Shown piece by piece: positions 17,527-26,773 of a stretch of 49,081 bases of DNA. The position numbers were made by a program, and so were the translations under genes. Source of the DNA: Aphanocapsa lilacina HA4352-LM1 (GTDB lineage Bacteria > Cyanobacteriota > Cyanobacteriia > Gloeobacterales > Gloeobacteraceae); contig JAHHGR010000030.1 of NCBI GenBank assembly GCA_019359725.1, positions 1 through 49,081 of the forward strand, given 5' to 3'. The first letter of the stretch is position 1; every line of letters starts with the position of its first letter. The notes below the pieces were generated by a model. That model was not told where the DNA came from. It worked only from the letters and a program-made list of their open reading frames with translations, and ran no database searches.

Positions 17527-18858
17527 TTGGTGGAAGCGCTCTGGGATGGTATCCTAAGTCACTTGAAGGGCCGGCTCAGCCGTCCCACCTTTGAAACATG
17601 GATAAAGCCGGCAACGGCCCAACAATTCGATCAAGACTGTCTGATTATTCGCACGCCGAACCCTTTTGCACGCAGTTGGCTACAACAGCATTACGCCGGC
17701 GCGATTGCCCAGGCAGGTGAACAGGTAATCGGCCGACCCATTCAAGTTGATTTCATCGTTTCCGAGCAGTCCGAGGAGACGTCAAAGCCAGTCATAGAGC
17801 GAGAGCCTGCCCCGGCCTCTCCGCCTGCCAATGTCGCTTCGCTCAATTCCAAGTACACTTTTTCGCGCTTCGTGGTCGGGGCGAATAACCGCATGGCCCA
17901 CGTAGCGGCTCTTGCCGTGGCGGAGATGCCGGGTTGCAACTACAACCCCCTGTTTTTGTGCGGTGGAGTTGGATTGGGGAAAACCCACTTGATGCAGGCA
18001 ATTGGTCATTATCGGCTCGATATCGATACAAGGACCAAAATTGCCTACGTCAGCACCGAAAGATTCGCCAATGAACTTATCGAAGCGATTCGGCGCGATG
18101 CAATGCAAACCTTTCGCGAGCATTATCGCCGCGTCGATCTGTTGATGATCGACGATATTCAGTTCATCGAAGGCAAAGAGTACACCCAGGAAGAGTTTTT
18201 CCACACCTTCAATGCGCTCTACGAGTCAGGCAAGCAGATAGTGATCGCCTCCGACCGGCCTCCTCAGCTGATCCCGCGTCTGCAGGAGCGTTTGTCTTCG
18301 CGCTTTTCGATGGGACTGATTACGGACATTCAGCAGCCCGATATCGAGACGCGCATGGCAATCCTTCAAAAAAAGGCCGAGTACGAGAACATGTTCGTTC
18401 CGCAGGATGTCATCCACCACATCGCCTCCGCCTACACCACCAACATTCGCGAACTGGAGGGGGCGCTCATCCGGGCGGTTGCCTACGTGTCGATTTCGGG
18501 GCTGCCGATGACCGTCGAGACGATCAGTCCCATTCTCTCGCCACCGCGCACCCGCGGCGAAATCACCGACGAAGCGATCCTCGAACTGGTCTGCGACGAA
18601 CTGAAGGTGAGTGCCGAGGACATGCGCAGCGACTCCCGCCGCCGGGATATTTCCCAGGCGCGGCAGCTGTGCATGTATCTGCTCAGAAAGTACACCGATC
18701 TGAGCCTGCCCAAGATCGGCCAGGCTCTAGGTGGCAAAGACCACACTACAGTCCTGTACGCCATCGATAAAATCGAGCAATCAAAGATCCGTGACCCCGA
18801 GGTGCAGCGGCTCCTACAGCGCCTCGGCAACCGCCTGGAGGCGGACGCCCGCCATTAA
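17527..18858 (+). CDS. dnaA: chromosomal replication initiator protein DnaA
   Basis: A 443-residue DnaA with all four domains: domain I ([21 protein letters not shown]), a short variable linker (about 80-105), the AAA+ core from [15 protein letters not shown], and the C-terminal helix-turn-helix with the signature [15 protein letters not shown]. Walker A GGVGLGKT is at residues 146-153, Walker B appears as [14 protein letters not shown], and sensor and box VII regions follow. It binds DnaA boxes and opens the origin; ATP hydrolysis resets it. The start is TTG at 17527 or GTG at 17530, with a TAGGTG ribosome-binding-like sequence upstream. dnaN does not follow; the convergent ygfZ gene ends four bases after the dnaA stop. 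Confidence 0.97.
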   Translation: MVEALWDGILSHLKGRLSRPTFETWIKPATAQQFDQDCLIIRTPNPFARSWLQQHYAGAIAQAGEQVIGRPIQVDFIVSEQSEETSKPVIEREPAPASPPANVASLNSKYTFSRFVVGANNRMAHVAALAVAEMPGCNYNPLFLCGGVGLGKTHLMQAIGHYRLDIDTRTKIAYVSTERFANELIEAIRRDAMQTFREHYRRVDLLMIDDIQFIEGKEYTQEEFFHTFNALYESGKQIVIASDRPPQLIPRLQERLSSRFSMGLITDIQQPDIETRMAILQKKAEYENMFVPQDVIHHIASAYTTNIRELEGALIRAVAYVSISGLPMTVETISPILSPPRTRGEITDEAILELVCDELKVSAEDMRSDSRRRDISQARQLCMYLLRKYTDLSLPKIGQALGGKDHTTVLYAIDKIEQSKIRDPEVQRLLQRLGNRLEADARH

Positions 18859-18862
18859 CCAG

Positions 18863-19741
18863 CTAAGGTGCAAACGGCAGGCCAACGACGGCAACTTCCC
18901 GCTCGCCCGCCTGCACCCGCTCACCCGGTTTAGCCTTCCGCCAGCGGGTTCGGGCAAGCCCGATGCTCGCCTGCCGGGTCTCGCTATAACTGGCGCTGGT
19001 CACCACGCCCACGTAATCGCCATCCAGGGTCAGCTCGGTTCCAGCTTCTAGCGGCCCTCCGGCCAACAGTCCGACCAGTTCCTGGGCGGGGTGGCCCACG
19101 AAGGTCGCCCGCGAGATCACTTCCTGGCCTGTGTAGCAACCTTTGTCGTGGGAAATGGCGCTGTCGATGCCGAGATTGAGCGGGATCAGGTTGTCGTTGA
19201 GTTCTTTGTCCCAGGCGGGCAGGCCCTGCTCGATGCGCCAGGCCTCGAAGCGCTCCGCCTCCAGGGGGGCCGGCGCAAAATCGGAGGGCATCCGCACGAG
19301 TTCGAGCCGGTAGTGACCCGGTGCCAGGGCGCTCAGGCGGGCGGGCAGCCCGTCCCGTTCAAAGTCACAGTATCGGCCGGGTTCAGGGATCGGCTCGAAC
19401 GGTGGTACCGAAGCGAGCAATTCAAGGACGATCGCTTCGCGCGGCGCTACGACGACATCCTCGCTGAAGACATAGCGCTCCAGGCGCGCCGCGAGCGTCT
19501 CGGCGCAGCCCGACGGCACCACGAGGGTGTAACCGCCGTCCGCTTGCTGGTATAGATCCTGGTATAGATCAAAAAAGGCAACGAGTTTGCCCTGTCCGGT
19601 CAGGAGTGCCCCGGGGATGAATTTTCCCGGCTGCAGGGTCTTAAGGTTGCAGGTGAGCACCCGCTGCAGGTAGTCGGCGGCGTCCTTGCCCCGGACGCTC
19701 AATAGCTCACGATCACTTGGGAAATACCCTTCGAGAGACAT
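18863..19741 (-). CDS. ygfZ: tRNA-modifying/folate-binding protein YgfZ (GcvT-like)
   Basis: A 292-residue member of the GcvT-like YgfZ/CAF17 family. It carries the diagnostic KGCYTGQEVISR motif (consensus KGCYxGQE) with its conserved Cys, preceded by LNLGIDSAISHD. The N-terminus LLSVRGKDAADYLQRVLTCN also matches the family. YgfZ-type proteins bind tetrahydrofolate and support repair or assembly of certain Fe-S enzymes, including the MiaB tRNA thiolating enzyme in E. coli. The gene converges with dnaA; its start is divergent from murJ with 85 bases between. Confidence 0.92.
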   Translation of the reverse strand: MSLEGYFPSDRELLSVRGKDAADYLQRVLTCNLKTLQPGKFIPGALLTGQGKLVAFFDLYQDLYQQADGGYTLVVPSGCAETLAARLERYVFSEDVVVAPREAIVLELLASVPPFEPIPEPGRYCDFERDGLPARLSALAPGHYRLELVRMPSDFAPAPLEAERFEAWRIEQGLPAWDKELNDNLIPLNLGIDSAISHDKGCYTGQEVISRATFVGHPAQELVGLLAGGPLEAGTELTLDGDYVGVVTSASYSETRQASIGLARTRWRKAKPGERVQAGEREVAVVGLPFAP

Positions 19742-19826
19742 TGCGTTACGGCCTGGTTTTCTTTCAGGCTAGCAGCGCTTGCCCCGGCACGGCAGACCGT
19801 AAAATTGGCTGGTTGCAATCTGGGGC

Positions 19827-21398
19827 GTGGTGGGTACGACTCGACGATCGTTGCTGGGGGTGGCGGGGCTCGTCGGCGCGGCAACGGTTCTCAGCAAGTT
19901 CATCGCCCTGTTTCGCGAGCAATTTATCGCGGCAAGCTTCGGGGTGTCCGCCGGGGTGGACGCCTACAACTACGCCTACAAGCTGCCAGGATTCCTGCTC
20001 ACCTTGCTTGGGGGCGTCAACGGGCCGTTCTACAGCGCCGTGCTGAGCGTCGTCTCAAAGCAGGATCGCTCGAAGGTGGCGCCGCTGATTGAAAATGTTC
20101 AGACGCTGGTGGCCATTGCCCTGGGTGGGGCCACGGCGCTGCTGTGGCTGGGAGCGCCGTGGTTTGTCGGCCTGGTGGCGGCGGGTGCGGCGGAACCGCT
20201 CAAGCAGATGGCCGTCGAACAACTGCGGATCATGGCGCCGATGGCGCTGTTGGCGGGGCTTATCGGACTGGGTTTTGGGGTGCTCACAGCAGCGGACCGC
20301 TTCGCCTTTCCGTCCTTGAGCCCGATCCTCTCCAGCGGTGCGGTGATCGCGGCGATTGGAGTGGGCTACTGGGTGTTTGGGCTCGGCCCGGAGGTCCTCG
20401 CCTGGGGGAGCCTGGCGGGGGCAATTTTGCAGTGGCTGGTGCAGATCCCCCTGCAGTGGCGGTTGGGTCTGGGGGGCCTGCGCCCGCGCTTCCAGTGGAA
20501 CCGCCCCGAGGTGCGCGAGGTGATCGACATCATGGGTCCGGCGACCGGCAGTTCGCTGCTGTCGAACCTGAATGTCTACACCAATTTGTTCTTCGCCTCC
20601 CAGTTGCCGGTGGGGGTGCCGAGTGCCCTCAACTACGCCAATTTGCTGGTGCAGACGCCCTTGGGCATCTTCTCCAATATCTTGTTGGTGCCGACGCTGC
20701 CGCTGTTTGCGCGGCTGAGCGCCGAGGCGGATCGGCCCGAGTTGCGTTTGCGGGTGCGCCAGGCGGTGGTGTCGGTGCTCATCGTCGTGTTGCCCATGAG
20801 TACCCTCGCGGCGGTGCTCGCCGGGCCGCTGGTGAGCGTCATCTACGAGCGCGGCCAGTTCGACAATCGGGCGACTCTGCTGGTGGCGACGGTCTTCGCC
20901 GGTCAGGCGGTGGGCATGGCTTTTTACCTGGTGCGCGACCTGCTCATCCGCGTCTTCTACGCCCTGGGCGAGGCGCGCGTGCCCCTGCGCATCAGTGCCG
21001 TCGGCATCGTCGTCAATCTGCTCGCCGCCTGGCTGCTCAGCGCTACTCTGGGGGCTTTGGGGCTGGCCCTTTCGACCAGCTTTGTAAGCGCCTTCGCCTG
21101 CATTCTGCTCGTCTTTGCCCTGCGCACCCAGATGGGCGGACTCGGTTGGGAGGGATTGGGCTGGACGGCCACCAACCTGCTGGCCGGAGCGCTCCTCGCC
21201 GGGGCCGCCGCCTGGGGGGTGAACACAGTCCTGGCGGGGCTATGGACGGCCGGAGGAATTGTTGAACAACTGGTTCGCCTCACGGTCGCCGGAGCGGCCG
21301 GAGTGATCGTCCAGGCCATCTGGTTGCGGCTGTGGCGCATCCCGGAGGTGATGACGCTGCTCGGACCGCTGACCCGCCGACTTCGCCGCCGCTCTTGA
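19827..21398 (+). CDS. murJ: lipid II flippase MurJ
   Basis: A 523-residue polytopic protein of the MviN/MurJ family with about fourteen hydrophobic segments. The N-terminal LLGVAGLVGAATVLSKFIAL with FREQFIAASFGVSAGVDAYN, the ANLLVQTPLGIFSNILLV segment, and RDLLIRVFYALGEARVPLRI are family landmarks, as are charged residues placed within the predicted central cavity. MurJ moves lipid II across the plasma membrane for peptidoglycan synthesis, upstream of RodA-type polymerases. The GTG at 19827 (or the adjacent GTG at 19830) precedes a short basic n-region. The gene is followed after 22 bases by the S9 peptidase gene. Confidence 0.93.
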   Translation: MVGTTRRSLLGVAGLVGAATVLSKFIALFREQFIAASFGVSAGVDAYNYAYKLPGFLLTLLGGVNGPFYSAVLSVVSKQDRSKVAPLIENVQTLVAIALGGATALLWLGAPWFVGLVAAGAAEPLKQMAVEQLRIMAPMALLAGLIGLGFGVLTAADRFAFPSLSPILSSGAVIAAIGVGYWVFGLGPEVLAWGSLAGAILQWLVQIPLQWRLGLGGLRPRFQWNRPEVREVIDIMGPATGSSLLSNLNVYTNLFFASQLPVGVPSALNYANLLVQTPLGIFSNILLVPTLPLFARLSAEADRPELRLRVRQAVVSVLIVVLPMSTLAAVLAGPLVSVIYERGQFDNRATLLVATVFAGQAVGMAFYLVRDLLIRVFYALGEARVPLRISAVGIVVNLLAAWLLSATLGALGLALSTSFVSAFACILLVFALRTQMGGLGWEGLGWTATNLLAGALLAGAAAWGVNTVLAGLWTAGGIVEQLVRLTVAGAAGVIVQAIWLRLWRIPEVMTLLGPLTRRLRRRS

Positions 21399-21420
21399 AT
21401 TTACCCACGAGGCAAGCCCA

Positions 21421-23337
21421 ATGGATAACATGCAACGCGCCCCCTACGGTTCCTGGAAGTCACCCATCACCGCGGATCTGATCGTTTCGGGCACCATCGG
21501 CCTGGGTATGGTGAGGGCCGATGGTAGCGACGTCTACTGGCTGGAATCGCGGCCCACCGAGGGTGGCCGCACCGTGCTGGTTCGCATGGGTGCCGGTGGA
21601 GCCATCGAGGACATCTCTCCATCCGGGTCGAACGTCCGCAGCCGCGTGCACGAGTACGGCGGCGGAGCCTACGCGGTCAAAGATGGGGTTGTCTATTATG
21701 TAAACTTTTCAGATCAAGTTCTCTACCGGCTTGAGCGGGCAGAACAAAGCGTCGCGATGGGCTCCGGCTCCTCCTATGCCGACTTCACCATCGATCCCCA
21801 GCAACGCTGTTTGATTTGTGTGCGCGAAGAACACCGAGAGGACGAGGTCATCAATGCTTTGGTCCGCATCGAACTGGATACTGCAACCGGACTGGTGAGC
21901 GGTGCCGATTTCTACGCCTCGCCTCGTTTCAGCCCGGACGGCAACCGCCTTGCCTGGCTGAGCTGGAATCATCCGAACATGCCCTGGGACGGTACGGAAC
22001 TGTGGGTTGCCGAGGTTCTTGCCGATGGCGGCGTGGGTCAGCCGGTGCTTATCGCCGGAGGTGCGCAAGAATCGATCTTCCAACCCGAGTGGTCTCCAGA
22101 CGGGACGCTACACTTTATCTCCGACCGCAGCGGTTGGTGGAATCTTTATGCCTGGGAGGACAACGAGGTTCAGGCGCTCTACCCGCGGGAGGCGGAGTTC
22201 GGCTTGCCCCAATGGGTTTTCGGCATGTCCACCTACGCTTTTATCTCGGAGCGGCAAATTCTCTGCACTTACAGAGAAAATGACCTGACCCGGCTGGCGG
22301 TGCTCGATAAACACAGCGCCGCATTTCGAACAATCGAGCTGCCCTACACCGAATTGTCCGGCCCGGCGATTGTGCCCGGCGGCGCCGTCCTGGTCGCTGC
22401 TTCACCCACGCAGTCTGTGGCGATTATCGAGCTTGATCTCGAAAGCGGGGAACACAGGGTGCTGCGTACCTCGAGCCATTTGTCGGTGGATGCGGGTTAT
22501 CTTTCCCGGCCCGAATCACTCACTTTCACGACAACCAACAGCCAGAGAGCCTACGGATACTACTACCCTCCCTGTAACCGGGATTTTATGGGTCTGCCGG
22601 GGGAGAAGCCGCCTTTGCTGGTCAAAAGCCACGGCGGTCCCACTGCCGCCACCTCCAGCGCTTTGAATCTAAAAATTCAGTACTGGACCAGCCGGGGTTT
22701 TGCGGTGCTCGATGTCAACTACCGGGGCAGCACTGGCTATGGCCGCGCCTACCGCGAGCAACTCAAGGGCCGCTGGGGGATTGTCGATGTGGATGACTGC
22801 GTGCAGGGGGCTCTGTCCCTGGTGGACCGGGGCGATGTCGACGGCGGGCGGCTGGCCATCGATGGGGGTTCGGCCGGGGGCTACACCACCCTGTGTGCCC
22901 TCGCGTTTCGGGAGGTCTTTAAAGCGGGAGCGAGCTACTACGGCGTCAGCGACCTGGAATCCCTGGCCCGCGACACCCACAAATTCGAAGCGCGCTACTT
23001 CGACGGACTGGTCGGCCCCTACCCCGAATGCCGGGATCTCTATATCGCCCGCTCCCCGATTCACTCCCTGGACCAGCTTGCCTGCCCAGTCATATTTCTA
23101 CAGGGACTCGAAGACAGGGTCGTACCGCCGAACCAGGCCGAAGCGATGGTCGAAGCTCTGCGCATCAAGGGTTTGCCGGTTGCCTATCTCGCCTTCGAGG
23201 GCGAACAGCACGGTTTTCGCCGCGCCGAGAACATCAAGCGGGCTCTAGAAGCCGAATTTTACTTTTTTGCCCGCATCTTCGGATTTGAGCCGGCCGATGG
23301 CATCGAACCGGTGCCCATCGACAATCTACAAGGCTGA
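21421..23337 (+). CDS. S9 family serine peptidase (acylaminoacyl/dipeptidyl peptidase type)
   Basis: A 638-residue prolyl-oligopeptidase-family enzyme. The first ~390 residues are a beta-propeller with FSPDGNRLAWLSWNHPNMPW and EWSPDGTLHFISDRSGWWN repeats. The C-terminal alpha/beta hydrolase domain starts around LLVKSHGGPTAATSS. The catalytic triad is visible: Ser484 in GGSAGGY, Asp565 in LEDRVVPP and His597 in GEQHGF. The enzyme should hydrolyse short peptides or acyl-amino acids; no signal peptide is seen, so it is probably cytoplasmic. Start ATG at 21421 follows murJ by 22 bases, so the two may be cotranscribed without an obvious functional link. Confidence 0.93.
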   Translation: MDNMQRAPYGSWKSPITADLIVSGTIGLGMVRADGSDVYWLESRPTEGGRTVLVRMGAGGAIEDISPSGSNVRSRVHEYGGGAYAVKDGVVYYVNFSDQVLYRLERAEQSVAMGSGSSYADFTIDPQQRCLICVREEHREDEVINALVRIELDTATGLVSGADFYASPRFSPDGNRLAWLSWNHPNMPWDGTELWVAEVLADGGVGQPVLIAGGAQESIFQPEWSPDGTLHFISDRSGWWNLYAWEDNEVQALYPREAEFGLPQWVFGMSTYAFISERQILCTYRENDLTRLAVLDKHSAAFRTIELPYTELSGPAIVPGGAVLVAASPTQSVAIIELDLESGEHRVLRTSSHLSVDAGYLSRPESLTFTTTNSQRAYGYYYPPCNRDFMGLPGEKPPLLVKSHGGPTAATSSALNLKIQYWTSRGFAVLDVNYRGSTGYGRAYREQLKGRWGIVDVDDCVQGALSLVDRGDVDGGRLAIDGGSAGGYTTLCALAFREVFKAGASYYGVSDLESLARDTHKFEARYFDGLVGPYPECRDLYIARSPIHSLDQLACPVIFLQGLEDRVVPPNQAEAMVEALRIKGLPVAYLAFEGEQHGFRRAENIKRALEAEFYFFARIFGFEPADGIEPVPIDNLQG

Positions 23338-23534
23338 ACGCCCGTCAGCAGCCAGTCGCAGGAATCGGGATTGGTTTTTCTCTATACCCGGAAAGATACA
23401 AAACTATACCCTGCTGTTGATCCCGAGCCGGTCGCCGGGGGGAGGGCGCCCAGCGTTTATTGGCCTATGATGAAAATAATCGAACACAGTTACTTTGCTG
23501 TTGTTTTTGTTCATTTAGTTGCTGAGGTTTTCCC

Positions 23535-23822
23535 ATGGTCAAGTCGGAACGTTTTGGTCCTCTCGGTCAGTCGCGTAGGGATGGAGTGAGCGATCCGAAC
23601 GAGGGCTACGCTAACTTCAACCACAACGACCAGACGCTGCTTGAAAAGACCGGCAATGTCGATCAAAAGGTGGTCTACAAAGAAGTGCATCCCAAGTATT
23701 TTCACTGGACGCTTCCCGATGGCCGCAAGGTGGCTTTGCACCATGTGCACGACGCGGGCAAGATCAGCAACCTGATCCGGGCGGCCCGCTGCGATGAGAA
23801 CGGCAATCGCCTTTGGTGGTAG
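23535..23822 (+). CDS. unidentified 95-residue protein
   Basis: A small soluble protein, MVKSERFGPLGQSRRDG..., ending DENGNRLWW. It has an Asn/Asp-rich N-terminal half (DPNEGYANFNHNDQ) and a His-rich middle (VHPKYFHWTLPDGRKVALHHVHDAG). I do not recognise the family. Support for a real gene: the frame is clean, it lies alone between two genes on the same strand, a TGAGG-type ribosome-binding site lies upstream of the ATG, and a strong intrinsic terminator follows 27 bases after its stop. The clustered His and Asp could bind a metal, but this is a guess. No signal peptide or membrane helix is present. Confidence 0.7.
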   Translation: MVKSERFGPLGQSRRDGVSDPNEGYANFNHNDQTLLEKTGNVDQKVVYKEVHPKYFHWTLPDGRKVALHHVHDAGKISNLIRAARCDENGNRLWW

Positions 23823-23849
23823 CCCCGGTAAAAATCTCATCAACCCCGA

Positions 23850-23875
23850 AGGGCGTCCTTGCAGATGCCCTTTTT
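23850..23875 (+). terminator. intrinsic terminator after the 95-residue gene
   Basis: AGGGCGTC and GATGCCCT form an 8-bp stem (one G-T pair) around a 6-base CTTGCA loop, followed at once by TTTTT. It separates the 95-residue gene from the kinase gene. Confidence 0.85.
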
Positions 23876-23968
23876 AGTTAGGAAGGCCATATACCTGCTC
23901 AAAGGCGGACCCACCCAGGTGATCCCCGATCGACAATAGAAGGCGTCCCCACCCAGAGCCATTCGCCC

Positions 23969-25606
23969 ATGCTTGCCAACTTCGCACCCGATTGGACACG
24001 CCAGCGCGAGATTTTGGGCATTTTTTCCCGCTATGGCTGGGGCTATATGACCAATGCCCTGCAAAACAAAGAAGACGGTTCCGGCGAAGAACCGCGCCTG
24101 CCCCTTCCCAAAGTCTTCAAAGAGATCCTAATTGACCTTGGGCCGACCTTCATCAAGCTAGGCCAACTGCTCAGTACCCGACCCGACCTGCTGCCGCCCG
24201 AGTATATCAAAGAGCTGTCCGAGTTGCAGGCGGATGTGCCCGCTGCCCCCTGGGAGGCGGTGCAGCAGGTATTGCGTTCCGAGTTGACTGCCCCGATGGA
24301 GAGCGTGTTTCGGGAGTTCAATCCGGTGCCGGTGGCCGCCGGTTCGCTCGCCATGACCTACCGGGCACATCTGATGAGCGGCGATCTGGTGGCAGTCAAA
24401 GTTCAGCGCCCCGGCATCGAACGCACCGTCGAGAGCGACATCCGCATACTTAAAGGACTGGCCGATTGGTTCTCCTCCCAGTCGAGCTGGGGCAAGTACT
24501 ACGACGCGAAGTCCCTCGCCGAAGAATTCGCCGCCAGCCTTCTTGCAGAACTCGACTTTACCCGCGAGGGTAAAAATACCGATTCGCTGCGCGCGAGCCT
24601 GCAGGGAAGCCCCTGGTTCGATTCCAACCGCGTGGTGGTGCCCAGCGTCTACTGGGAACACACCACCCAGCGGGTGCTGGTGCTGGAGTGGATAGAAGGC
24701 AAGCCCATCCTGGGACTGCCTCTGCCCGAAAAAGCCCCGGAACTGGCGGATCTGACGGTGCGGACTTTTTTTCAGCAGATTTACGTCGACGGCTTTTTTC
24801 ACGCCGATCCGCATCCCGGCAACCTCTTTCGCCTGCAACCGGCGGACGGAGCGCCTCTGCGCCTCGCCTTGCTCGACTGCGGCATGGTCGGCACCCTCGA
24901 TCCGCGCACGCAGCAGCTGCTTACCGAACAATTGCTCGCCATCGTTCAGGAAGACCCCCAGCGCTTCGCCCAGCTCACCCTGGATCTGGGCCAGGCGGTC
25001 GACAACGTCAATTTCGCCCGTCTCCAGGGCGAATTCGACCGCCTGCTGCGCCAGTACTACAACCGTTCGCTGGCGGAGATCAACTTTGGCGCCTTGCTCT
25101 ACGACATGCTGCGGGTACTGCGCGAAAACGGCATCCGCCTGCCGGGCAACATCGGGCTTTACGTCAAGGCCCTGGCCAACCTCGAAGGGGTAGCCCGCTC
25201 CCTCGATCCCGATTTCAACATGGTCGAGACCGTCAAGCCGCTCATCACCGAGCTGTTTCGCCGCCGGCTGTTCGGCACCGCACCGCTGCAGGAGGCGCTG
25301 CGCTCCGCCCTCGATTTGCGCGAACTGCTGCTGAAGTTTCCGCGCCGCTTTGATTTGCTGCTGCAGGGCTTGACCGGAGAAACCATCCAGCTGCGCGTGC
25401 AGCTGAGCGGTTGGGAACCCGTGCAATCGAGTCTGCAGGAGACCGGCAGGCGGATTTCGACGGGGCTGCTTTCTGCCTCCCTGGTGCTGTCGGGGACACT
25501 TGCCTTCACCCTGGATACTACCGGCCATGCGGTCTGGCTCGGTAGCATCCTGCTGGTGCTGGGAGGCTTATTGGGCTTTGGGTTGGTCTTCGGACGCCGG
25601 GCGTAG
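23969..25606 (+). CDS. UbiB/ABC1/AarF family atypical kinase
   Basis: A 545-residue ABC1-family protein. The KxGQ motif appears as FIKLGQLLSTRPDLLP, the nucleotide-binding lysine in LVAVKVQRPGIE, and the catalytic region as HADPHPGNLF and LLDCGMVGTLD. Two hydrophobic segments close the C-terminus (TGLLSASLVLSGTLAF and GSILLVLGGLLGFGLVF), as in UbiB-type proteins tied to quinone or lipid metabolism. Oddly, the Ala-rich loop (commonly AAAS-A-Q-V-HRA) reads AAGSLAMTYRA here. Family members are membrane-associated ATPases or kinases; in cyanobacteria and plastids they influence prenyl-quinone pools. It converges with mreB. Confidence 0.92.
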   Translation: MLANFAPDWTRQREILGIFSRYGWGYMTNALQNKEDGSGEEPRLPLPKVFKEILIDLGPTFIKLGQLLSTRPDLLPPEYIKELSELQADVPAAPWEAVQQVLRSELTAPMESVFREFNPVPVAAGSLAMTYRAHLMSGDLVAVKVQRPGIERTVESDIRILKGLADWFSSQSSWGKYYDAKSLAEEFAASLLAELDFTREGKNTDSLRASLQGSPWFDSNRVVVPSVYWEHTTQRVLVLEWIEGKPILGLPLPEKAPELADLTVRTFFQQIYVDGFFHADPHPGNLFRLQPADGAPLRLALLDCGMVGTLDPRTQQLLTEQLLAIVQEDPQRFAQLTLDLGQAVDNVNFARLQGEFDRLLRQYYNRSLAEINFGALLYDMLRVLRENGIRLPGNIGLYVKALANLEGVARSLDPDFNMVETVKPLITELFRRRLFGTAPLQEALRSALDLRELLLKFPRRFDLLLQGLTGETIQLRVQLSGWEPVQSSLQETGRRISTGLLSASLVLSGTLAFTLDTTGHAVWLGSILLVLGGLLGFGLVFGRRA

Positions 25607-25615
25607 AAGCGCGCG

Positions 25616-26647
25616 CTAGCTGCCCGAGAAGGTGCCGCTGAAGACGCGGTTGAGGGTATTGGTCTCCAGAATCTTGCCGGTTCCCAGCACCACGCAGTTG
25701 AGCGGTTCCTCGGCGACGTGCACAGCGATCCCGGTCTCGTGGCTGATCAGACCGTCGAGGCCCTTGAGCAACGCGCCGCCTCCAGCCAGCACAATCCCCC
25801 GGTCATAAATGTCGGCGGCCAGTTCCGGCGGCGCCTGCTCCAGGGTGCGCTTGACGGCCTCGACGATGGCCGAGAGCGGTTCGCTCATGCTCTCGCGCAC
25901 CTCGGTGGCGTGAATCGAAATCGTGCGCGGCAGACCCGAGAGCATATGCAGCCCGCGCACCTCCAGCTTCTGCTCGTCATCGCCCTTGTAGGGGAAGGCC
26001 GAACCGATTTGTATCTTGATCATCTCGGCGGTGCGCTCGCCGATCACCAGGTTGTGGAGCTTTTTAAGATAGGTGGCGATCGCCTCGTTCATCTCATCGC
26101 CCGCCACGCGCACCGATTCGGAGATGACGCTGCCCTGCAGCGAGATAATCGCCACCTCGGTGGTGCCGCCGCCGATGTCGACGATCATGCTGCCCACCGG
26201 CTCTGAGATCGGTAGCCCTGCCCCGATAGCGGCGGCGATCGGCTCCTCGACCAAAAAGACTTCTTTGGCTCCGGCCTGCACGGCTGCTTCCATGACCGCC
26301 CGGCGCTCGACCCCGGTCACACCGCTCGGGATGCCGATCACCATGCGCGGGGCGAGCAGCGACTTGCCCACGACTTTGCGAATAAAGTGCTGCAGCATCA
26401 GCTCGGTGGCGTCAAAATCGGCGATCACCCCATCGCGCAAAGGTCTGGAGGCGGTGATGTTGCCGGGGGTGCGCCCGAGCATCTGCCGCGCTTCCTCACC
26501 GACCGCGAGCAGCTTTTTGCTGTCGCGGTCGAAGGCGACCACCGAGGGTTCCGAGAGCACCACTCCCTGACCGGCGATGTAGACGCACGTATTCGCTGTC
26601 CCCAGGTCGATGCCGATGTCGCGCCGAATGCGGTTGAAAATTCCCAT
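25616..26647 (-). CDS. mreB: actin-like rod-shape protein MreB
   Basis: A 343-residue bacterial actin. Phosphate-1 motif IGIDLGTANTCVY is at residues 11-23; further landmarks are VVAFDRDSKKLLAVGEEA and MVIGIPSGVTGVERRAV, the second phosphate loop MIVDIGGGTTEVAIISL, and the adenosine motif GIVLAGGGALLKGLDGL. It begins with a short amphipathic MGIFNRIRRD likely to touch the membrane. MreB filaments guide the RodA elongation machinery. mreC and mreD, the usual followers, are absent: the convergent kinase gene ends nine bases away. ATG at 26647 is used; a GTG four codons upstream is less likely. Confidence 0.96.
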   Translation of the reverse strand: MGIFNRIRRDIGIDLGTANTCVYIAGQGVVLSEPSVVAFDRDSKKLLAVGEEARQMLGRTPGNITASRPLRDGVIADFDATELMLQHFIRKVVGKSLLAPRMVIGIPSGVTGVERRAVMEAAVQAGAKEVFLVEEPIAAAIGAGLPISEPVGSMIVDIGGGTTEVAIISLQGSVISESVRVAGDEMNEAIATYLKKLHNLVIGERTAEMIKIQIGSAFPYKGDDEQKLEVRGLHMLSGLPRTISIHATEVRESMSEPLSAIVEAVKRTLEQAPPELAADIYDRGIVLAGGGALLKGLDGLISHETGIAVHVAEEPLNCVVLGTGKILETNTLNRVFSGTFSGS

Positions 26648-26773
26648 AAACCCCTGCACCTCTGCTGTTCGCCTGTGTAGACGGCACCAATCGGTGGAAA
26701 CAGCTCAAAAATTTCCACCAGTCAGGCCCCGCGGGCACAACGAGAATAGCAGGCTTCGCCGCAACGTTCTAGA

